Both the position numbers and the translations under genes were made by a program. DNA of 64,000 bases from the NCBI RefSeq assembly GCF_900110995.1, contig NZ_FOJF01000003.1, forward strand, positions 868,001 to 932,000, given 5' to 3'. This document shows positions 58,289-64,000 of this stretch, one piece after another. Numbering within the stretch: position 1 is the first letter of the stretch; each line of letters begins with the position of its first letter. Under the pieces are notes generated by a model. It saw only the letters and a list, made by a program, of their open reading frames with translations. It ran no database searches and was not told the DNA's origin. Source of the stretch: Chitinophaga sp. YR573. GTDB lineage: Bacteria; Bacteroidota; Bacteroidia; Chitinophagales; Chitinophagaceae.

Positions 58289-59899
58289 TTACCATTTTGG
58301 ATTCTGCTTCATTGCAGGATTGCCATTGATTTCTACCAGTGGAATAGGCCAGAGGTAATCGCGTTCAGGATCGAATATTCTGTTTTCCACAATTACCGGC
58401 TGGTTTGTGTTGGGATTGATAGCGCCCATTGCCGGTCCTTTCAACACTTCTTCTCCTATCTTCCAACGGCGTATATCAAACAGGCGGGTGCCTTCAAATG
58501 CCAGTTCTACTTTTCTTTCCCGGCGGTATAATTCGCGTATTTTTTCCTGTGTATTATACACTGCAGTATTTACATCAGGCATGCCTGCCCTGTTGCGGAT
58601 CTTATTGAGATACAGCAACACATCCGGATTTTGCCAGTCGTCTGATTCTACGAGTGCTTCTACATAACTCAGTAATATTTCAGCGTAGCGTGTGATCGTA
58701 AAGTTTAATGTACCGGCATTATTGCGGGACACATCTTTGGCATCTAGGTATTTCTTTACCCAGAAACCGGTTTGTGTAGATTGTGTTGCCCCCAGCTGAT
58801 CCACTGATCCTGCGGTGAAGGGGTCCAGCAGACGGTTTACAAATGTTTGTCCCGGGAAAAGAACACTAGCCGCCAGCCTCGGATCTCTGTTATTTTTGTA
58901 CAGGGGATTTTTCCAGTAATAGGCCAGACTGTCGGCTCCCAGTTCCTGCAATGTTTGGCCCTGCAGTGTTTCGTAAGTATTTACCATGGCTGCCGTAGGG
59001 CCGTTACAGGCTTGCCCGGACAGGCTTTTGGGTGCCAGTCTGAAAAATGCACCGGAGTTACCGGTACGGCGGAAGAGAATACGTTCCTTATTTTCCAGTG
59101 CATCATAGGTGAATAATTGCGCATAACTGTTAACTCCAGGGGTGGTACTATAGTGCAGGTCATATACTCCCAGACTAATAAGTTTCCTGGCATATTCGAT
59201 CACCTTTGCATAATTTTTTATGCTGAGAAATAATTGTACCTGCATGGCATAACAGGCTCCTTTTGAAATGCGGTAAGCATCACTGGTAGGATAGGAGGCA
59301 GGTAGTATTTCCGCGGCAGAATCTAATTCGGCAGTAATGAAATTTACTACTTCCTCCTGCGTATTGCGTGGTACAGAGGCACCTTCTTCCGGGTCCAGGC
59401 TTTTACTCACAATAGGTATTGGGCCAAAGAAAAGAAACAGGTTAAGGTGTGCCCTTGCCCGCAGCGCCCTTGCCTCTGCAGCACGTTGCTCTTTCACTAC
59501 CGCATTTTCCATGTAGATGCGTGAGTAGTTTTCCAATATGCGGGAAGCATTACGTATGTCTTTATAATTCTGACGATAAATATCGGAAAGGTAACTATCT
59601 GTTGCTGTAACTGCCCCCAATGGATAACTGTTCCAGCTACCGAAATTGGCCCGGAATACTGATTCGTCTGTGATGCCGCTCATATGCATGCGGCAGTTTG
59701 CCTGGTAGGAAGAAGAAGTAATCAAGGCACCAGGTGACATCTGATTAAGATAGATTACTTCCAGGTAATTGAAAAGGTCGGACTCCAGCCGCCACCATTT
59801 TTCATCGGTGGAAGCAGTAGGATTGTCCCTGTTGAGGTAATCTTTGGAACAGCCCCAAAGGAGGACTAACAATAGCAGAGAGATATGAATAGGTTTCAT
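58289..59899 (-). CDS. SusD/RagB-family nutrient-binding lipoprotein
   Basis: A 536-residue lipoprotein with signal MKPIHISLLLLVLLWGC (Cys17). SusD marks: AAEARALRARAHLNLFLFFG, YAKVIEYARKLISLGVYDLH, ELYRRERKVELAFEGTRLFD with IRRWKIGEEVLKG, and the end YLWPIPLVEINGNPAMKQNP. It begins 3 bases after the SusC stop. The operon is under a FecR/ECF-sigma arrangement rather than a dedicated glycan regulator, and no glycosidase is visible inside the window. Ligand unknown. Confidence 0.94.
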   Translation of the reverse strand: MKPIHISLLLLVLLWGCSKDYLNRDNPTASTDEKWWRLESDLFNYLEVIYLNQMSPGALITSSSYQANCRMHMSGITDESVFRANFGSWNSYPLGAVTATDSYLSDIYRQNYKDIRNASRILENYSRIYMENAVVKEQRAAEARALRARAHLNLFLFFGPIPIVSKSLDPEEGASVPRNTQEEVVNFITAELDSAAEILPASYPTSDAYRISKGACYAMQVQLFLSIKNYAKVIEYARKLISLGVYDLHYSTTPGVNSYAQLFTYDALENKERILFRRTGNSGAFFRLAPKSLSGQACNGPTAAMVNTYETLQGQTLQELGADSLAYYWKNPLYKNNRDPRLAASVLFPGQTFVNRLLDPFTAGSVDQLGATQSTQTGFWVKKYLDAKDVSRNNAGTLNFTITRYAEILLSYVEALVESDDWQNPDVLLYLNKIRNRAGMPDVNTAVYNTQEKIRELYRRERKVELAFEGTRLFDIRRWKIGEEVLKGPAMGAINPNTNQPVIVENRIFDPERDYLWPIPLVEINGNPAMKQNPKW

Positions 59900-59902
59900 G
59901 AG

Positions 59903-62900
59903 TTAGAATTTAAGGTTAAGACCGAAAGTGTATGTCTTCAGTAATGGCACTGTATTCTGATCACCGCCACTTTCCGGATCAAACAATTTTACTTTCGAGA
60001 AGGTGAATACATTTTGTGCATTGAAGTACACACGCAGCATTTTAGCCCTTATTTTTCTGGCTACAGGTGCAGGCAGTGTATAACCCAGTTGTATATAACG
60101 AACACGCATGTATTTGCCGCTTACACGCCAGAAATTGGAGAAGTTGGCGTTGGTGCCTGGTGTGGGTGTCAGTCGCGGACGTGAGGCGCCTGTGTTTTGC
60201 GGCGTCCAGTAATCCAGCTGCGATTTTTGCGGAGTACCGCTTTCCCCGCCAATATTCAATGGTATGGCCAGGTTACCGCTGTAAAATAACGGGGCGCCGG
60301 ATTCTCCCGATAATAAAGTCTGGAAGTCTATGTTTTTAAAATTGAAACCAAGGTTGAAGAAGAAGATATCAGTAGGTTCTGTATTACCCAGTGGTACCCG
60401 GTCGAGGTTGTTGATGATGGTATCTCCATTGGTATTTATAAAGTGAACATCACCCGCTGCCTGACCATTCATTTTAAGGATCTTAGTATTATCGATATCA
60501 GTCTGCTGCAGTAATCCCTGTGTGGCATAACCATAGAACTCTTTTAAGGCGCCACCCTCATACATGATGGTATTGCCGCTGATGATTGGCTGACCATTGT
60601 TGGTGAGATGTATAATCTGACTTTTATTCTTACTATAACCTATGCCTGCGTCAACGCTGAAGTTATTGCCAAATGATTTGTGGTAAGATATTTTGATCTC
60701 CTGTCCTCGGTTTCTCACGCTACCTACATTAACAGGGGCTCCGTTGTTGCCGGTGCCAATACCAGTACCAGACGTGTAGTTAGGCTGTGGTGTGATGATC
60801 ATGTCGGTAGTCAGTTTGTTATACCATTCAGCAGTGATACTGATACCTGCTTTAAAATGTATATCTGTACCAACATTCAGTTCTTTTACTTTTTCCCAGC
60901 TCAGGTTGGGGTTGCCAATTACGGTTTCTGTACCATTATTGGGGTCGATGGTTGTTTGATAGAGATATGGATCTACGTTATTATTACCCAGCACTCCCCA
61001 GGAACCTCTGAGTTTCCAGGCGTCAAGGAACTTAACATGGAAGAAATTTTCCTTGTCTATATTCCAGCCGGCAGCAACAGAAGGAAATATGCCCCATTTT
61101 TTATCATTGCCGAACAGGGAAGAGCCATCGCGGCGCAAGCCGGCTTCAAACAAGTAGCGGTCGTCGTAGGTATAAAATACTTTCGCAAATATTGAACGCA
61201 GTGCCACATCTTTCCACGAGTCATAAGTGCGTAGTTCCTGTGTATAACCAGCGATAGCATTTACATTGTGTTTGCCGAAATCGTGATTGTAGTCCAGGTT
61301 ACCCCCAAAGTACAGATAGCTTTCCCTGGCTGTAAGCGTGGCGGTTTTAACCGTCGGATAGTTTACGCCGGCAGTGCGATTGGTATAGTAGTCAAAGAAG
61401 ATATAAGATTCCTGGTCTGCCTTGTCGATACCAGATGCTATGCGGTAGCTGGCTTGTCCTTTCAGGCTGAGTCCTGGCAGGATATTCCATTGCGGGCGTA
61501 TGTTGAGTAAAGCCTCATCTCTTGTTTTGCTGAGGGTACCACCTTTTTCCAGCATGGCTACAGGATTCCAGCTCTCACCATAAATACCATAGTAAGTGTA
61601 ATCAGGATTATCCTCTTTCACTGGATACTTTGAAATGATATTTGGTGGTATGGTGTAGGTGCGCCGGTAGATATCGGTGGTATACCTGTTAGTAGCATAG
61701 GGTTGATTTTGAACATTGCGTGAAGCAAAAAGGTCCATATAAATGAAGAAGTTCTTCGTAAGGTCTACGGTAGTATTGGCACGTACAGTGGTCCGACTGT
61801 AATCGGAGTTTTTCACATGTCCCTGCTGCCATGTTTGATTGATGGAGAGGGAGAACCGTGCTGCGGTATTACCACCGGAAACCAGGATGGAATGTTGCTG
61901 TATTGGAATGGCCTTGCGTAATACCAGGTCGGGCCAGTTGGTGTTAGGGTATTTAACGGGATCGCTGCCGTTTCGCGTCATGAGTATGGTAGAATCGCTG
62001 TAGATCGGATTTCCGCCGGAATTTTTCATCGCTTCATTGTTCATTTGCATCCAGGTGGCAGCATCTACAAAGTCGGGCATGTATTGAGGTCGTTGAATAC
62101 CATAGTATCCGTTGTATTCAATATTGGGGACCCCGGCAACGCCACGTTTGGTGGTAATGATGATAACGCCATTGGCTGCCCTGGCGCCGTACATGGAAGC
62201 CGAAGCTGCATCTTTCAATACTGTAATACTTTCAACGGTATTAGGGTCCAGGTTATTCATGTCAAATGGTACACCATCCACCAGCACCAGTGGAGCCGCA
62301 TTCAGGAGTGTACCTACACCACGTATGCGGATGTCTGCCTGGTCACCACCTACCAGCCCGGTGGACTGAGACACCATAATACCAGTGCCGCCACCCTGAA
62401 GTGCCTGGGAGAGTTGCGCAACGGGTTTGTTTTTCACATTCTCCATATTAACGATACTAACAGAGCTGGCTATATTTTTTACTTTCTGTGTGCTAAAGCC
62501 CGTTACTACTACCTGGTCTAAAGTCTTAAGATCTTCTCTGAGGGAGATGATCAGGTTTACCTGTTCCTGGTTCACGATGTACTCCTGTGGCTTATAGCCG
62601 ATCATGGAGATCACCAGTGTGCTGCCTTTGGGTACATGTAGTTCAAAAACTCCGTCCCCATCTGTGGTGATACCTTTGCCAGTGCCTGTCACTTTAATGG
62701 TAGCACCTACCAGGGGCCCGGGAGGATCTTTGGCTTCCAGGACACGTCCCAGTACTCTGAGAAGCTTTTCCGGCGGAAAGTTGTCTTTGATAAGCTCCTT
62801 TTTCTTTACCACCATCGTTTTGCCGATGATGCTATAGCTCAGTGGCCGATCATTGAAACACAGGTCCAGTACCTGTTTTAGTGAAACATTTTTTACCTGT

Positions 62901-63172
62901 AATGATACAGGAGCAATAGTAACCAGTTCTTTTTCTTCATACACAACATATACGCCTGCCTGTTTAGCAATTTTTTTCAGCACTGTTTTTAACGGTTCGT
63001 TTTTAACAGTAATAGTGATGTTCTGGGAAATACCGCTTGCATAGATATTCATCATTGCCAGCAGCAGGAGGATAGAAGTAATGTGTTTATTTGCAATCGA
63101 TTGCCGGTTATGGCATGGCGATGTCTTGGGCGCCGCTGTGCGCGGTGCTCCGGTGAAGTAATACGGATGCAT
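59903..63172 (-). CDS. SusC-type TonB-dependent transporter with N-terminal STN signalling domain
   Basis: A 1089-residue protein. After a basic N-terminal region and a hydrophobic signal (SILLLLAMMNIYASG) comes an STN (secretin/TonB short N-terminal) domain (ITITVKNEPLKTVLKKIAKQ, SLKQVLDLCFNDRPLSYSII). Then a carboxypeptidase-regulatory-like domain (TGKGITTDGDGVFELHVPKG), plug (QVVVTGFSTQKVKNIASSVS, MYGARAANGVIIITTKRG) and barrel ending TYTFGLNLKF. The STN domain contacts a periplasmic FecR anti-sigma protein when substrate binds, so transport is tied to gene activation. The FecR gene is directly upstream, 54 bases away. It is the only SusC of the three here with an STN. Confidence 0.95.
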   Translation of the reverse strand: MHPYYFTGAPRTAAPKTSPCHNRQSIANKHITSILLLLAMMNIYASGISQNITITVKNEPLKTVLKKIAKQAGVYVVYEEKELVTIAPVSLQVKNVSLKQVLDLCFNDRPLSYSIIGKTMVVKKKELIKDNFPPEKLLRVLGRVLEAKDPPGPLVGATIKVTGTGKGITTDGDGVFELHVPKGSTLVISMIGYKPQEYIVNQEQVNLIISLREDLKTLDQVVVTGFSTQKVKNIASSVSIVNMENVKNKPVAQLSQALQGGGTGIMVSQSTGLVGGDQADIRIRGVGTLLNAAPLVLVDGVPFDMNNLDPNTVESITVLKDAASASMYGARAANGVIIITTKRGVAGVPNIEYNGYYGIQRPQYMPDFVDAATWMQMNNEAMKNSGGNPIYSDSTILMTRNGSDPVKYPNTNWPDLVLRKAIPIQQHSILVSGGNTAARFSLSINQTWQQGHVKNSDYSRTTVRANTTVDLTKNFFIYMDLFASRNVQNQPYATNRYTTDIYRRTYTIPPNIISKYPVKEDNPDYTYYGIYGESWNPVAMLEKGGTLSKTRDEALLNIRPQWNILPGLSLKGQASYRIASGIDKADQESYIFFDYYTNRTAGVNYPTVKTATLTARESYLYFGGNLDYNHDFGKHNVNAIAGYTQELRTYDSWKDVALRSIFAKVFYTYDDRYLFEAGLRRDGSSLFGNDKKWGIFPSVAAGWNIDKENFFHVKFLDAWKLRGSWGVLGNNNVDPYLYQTTIDPNNGTETVIGNPNLSWEKVKELNVGTDIHFKAGISITAEWYNKLTTDMIITPQPNYTSGTGIGTGNNGAPVNVGSVRNRGQEIKISYHKSFGNNFSVDAGIGYSKNKSQIIHLTNNGQPIISGNTIMYEGGALKEFYGYATQGLLQQTDIDNTKILKMNGQAAGDVHFINTNGDTIINNLDRVPLGNTEPTDIFFFNLGFNFKNIDFQTLLSGESGAPLFYSGNLAIPLNIGGESGTPQKSQLDYWTPQNTGASRPRLTPTPGTNANFSNFWRVSGKYMRVRYIQLGYTLPAPVARKIRAKMLRVYFNAQNVFTFSKVKLFDPESGGDQNTVPLLKTYTFGLNLKF

Positions 63173-63226
63173 AGACTAGTGGAATTTATAGTTGATTTTA
63201 CATTGGGTGCCGGTAATTTTGGTTGT

Positions 63227-64000
63227 TTAGGAATGAACGGAGAGGACAGTAAGTTTTCTGTTTTCAAGTTTGCACTCAACTCCGTACAGGTCTAGTATTT
63301 TTAGTACGTCCTGCAGATTCATGTCTCTGCCTATCTGGCCACCGAATTTCTTAACGGCTACCTCGTTTGCCGGAGCCTCGATAGCGATCTCTATATCATA
63401 CCATCTTGCCAGTTGCCGCAGGAAAGCAGGCAAGTCGGTATTTTCCAGTTCAAATCTTCCATTGCGCCAGGCCAGTACATTTTCCAGGTTAACAGTTTGT
63501 ACTTCCATTTTTCCGGTGGCAGGGTTCAGTTTTGATTGTTGTCCGGGGTGTAGTAAGGCAGATGTATTTCCCTGTAATACTTTTACCGCCCCTTCTATCA
63601 GAGTAGTGTTCACTACCTGTTCGTCGTTGTAGGCCATAATGTCGAAACTGGTCCCCAATACCTGTACTTCCATTTCACCTGTTTTTACAATGAAAGGTTG
63701 TTTAGCGTCAGGTGCAATTTCAAAGTATGCTTGTCCGTTCAGTATTACTGTTCGGTTATCCTTAAACTTTAATGGGTATTTAAGAGATGAGGCTGCATTG
63801 AGCCATGCATGGCTGCCATCAGGAAAGCTTACCTGGAATACACCACCACGGGGCGTCGTAAGCTCATTAAATGCATTGGCTTCATTGCTCTGGCTCTCAT
63901 ACTGTAATTCACCCTTCTTTTGCTGAATAGCCATGTTGCCGGTTTTGATCACCTGGCTACCGGTATCGGTTAATACTACTTTGGAGCCATCTGCAAGAGT
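63227..64000 (-). CDS. FecR-type anti-sigma factor, 5' end cut by window edge
   Basis: The frame runs in from the right edge (TLADGSKVVLTDTGSQVIKT leads into GNM), so the start is outside. Visible: the periplasmic FecR domain (FNELTTPRGGVFQVSFPDGS, AWLNAASSLKYPLKF, FIVKTGEMEVQVLGTSFDIM) and the DUF4974 C-terminal domain (LPAFLRQLARWYDIEIAIEA, GRDMNLQDVLKILDLYGV). The N-terminal cytoplasmic anti-sigma part and membrane helix are not in the window. It senses the state of the STN-bearing SusC encoded next and releases an ECF sigma factor that should be encoded further right. Confidence 0.94.
   Translation of the reverse strand, partial: TLADGSKVVLTDTGSQVIKTGNMAIQQKKGELQYESQSNEANAFNELTTPRGGVFQVSFPDGSHAWLNAASSLKYPLKFKDNRTVILNGQAYFEIAPDAKQPFIVKTGEMEVQVLGTSFDIMAYNDEQVVNTTLIEGAVKVLQGNTSALLHPGQQSKLNPATGKMEVQTVNLENVLAWRNGRFELENTDLPAFLRQLARWYDIEIAIEAPANEVAVKKFGGQIGRDMNLQDVLKILDLYGVECKLENRKLTVLSVHS

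Noticed and set aside
1-64000. Insertion sequences, prophage genes, CRISPR, rRNA and tRNA
   Set aside because: No transposase, integrase, cas or RNA-gene pattern was recognised on either strand.

Overview
The window reads as a piece of a Bacteroidota chromosome, most like a Chitinophaga-type member of the Chitinophagaceae. The grounds are three SusC/SusD pairs, four proteins that appear to carry type IX secretion C-terminal sorting domains, hybrid two-component and FecR signalling, many lipoproteins, and AT-leaning intergenic DNA with strong bidirectional hairpins. Genus is an inference. No rRNA, tRNA, CRISPR array or insertion sequence was seen.

Layout. 1-7.4 kb: a hybrid two-component sensor cut by the left edge, a lipoprotein sugar dehydrogenase, a two-gene envelope operon and a NarL-type response regulator. 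7.5-11.4 kb: an overlapping three-gene minus-strand operon encoding an aldo/keto reductase, a Nudix/GDP-mannose 3,5-epimerase fusion and an aldonolactone oxidase. 11.5-21.1 kb: an alpha-galactoside utilisation locus (SusC, SusD, GH36, GntR regulator, sodium/solute symporter). 21.7-26.4 kb: a secreted epoxide hydrolase, an alginate-lyase-like protein and a GH31 glycosidase. 26.5-35.1 kb: three large exported proteins (amidase/SpoIID fusion, beta-helix lipoprotein, modular PQQ-type sugar dehydrogenase). 35.2-39.8 kb: small regulatory and hypothetical genes, an 11-copy 27-residue repeat protein and a Crp/Fnr relic. 39.9-46.6 kb: an orphan SusCD pair with a divergent membrane-bound regulator. 46.9-55.2 kb: small secreted proteins, a two-gene RiPP locus of the MNIO (DUF692) class, and two seven-repeat FG-GAP paralogues flanking a membrane protein. 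55.5-58.1 kb: two SDR oxidoreductases with a divergent HxlR regulator, then a small membrane protein. 58.3-64 kb: a FecR anti-sigma factor (cut by the right edge) with an STN-bearing SusC and its SusD.

The most interesting part is 7.5-11.4 kb. The epimerase half of the fusion carries the hallmark motifs of plant GDP-mannose 3,5-epimerase. Its Nudix half has lost the same two Nudix-box glutamates as GDP-mannose mannosyl hydrolase. Its neighbours resemble L-galactose dehydrogenase and L-gulono/galactonolactone oxidase. Together they could convert GDP-mannose through GDP-L-galactose, L-galactose and L-galactono-1,4-lactone to L-ascorbate or an analogue. This would be a compact bacterial version of the plant Smirnoff-Wheeler route in which the Nudix domain replaces the phosphorylase and phosphatase steps. 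The individual family calls are strong; the pathway is inference.

A second notable locus is at 48.1-49.4 kb: a 51-residue lipoprotein-like precursor ending in a Cys-Pro-Ala-Cys motif, followed 26 bases later by an MNIO enzyme.
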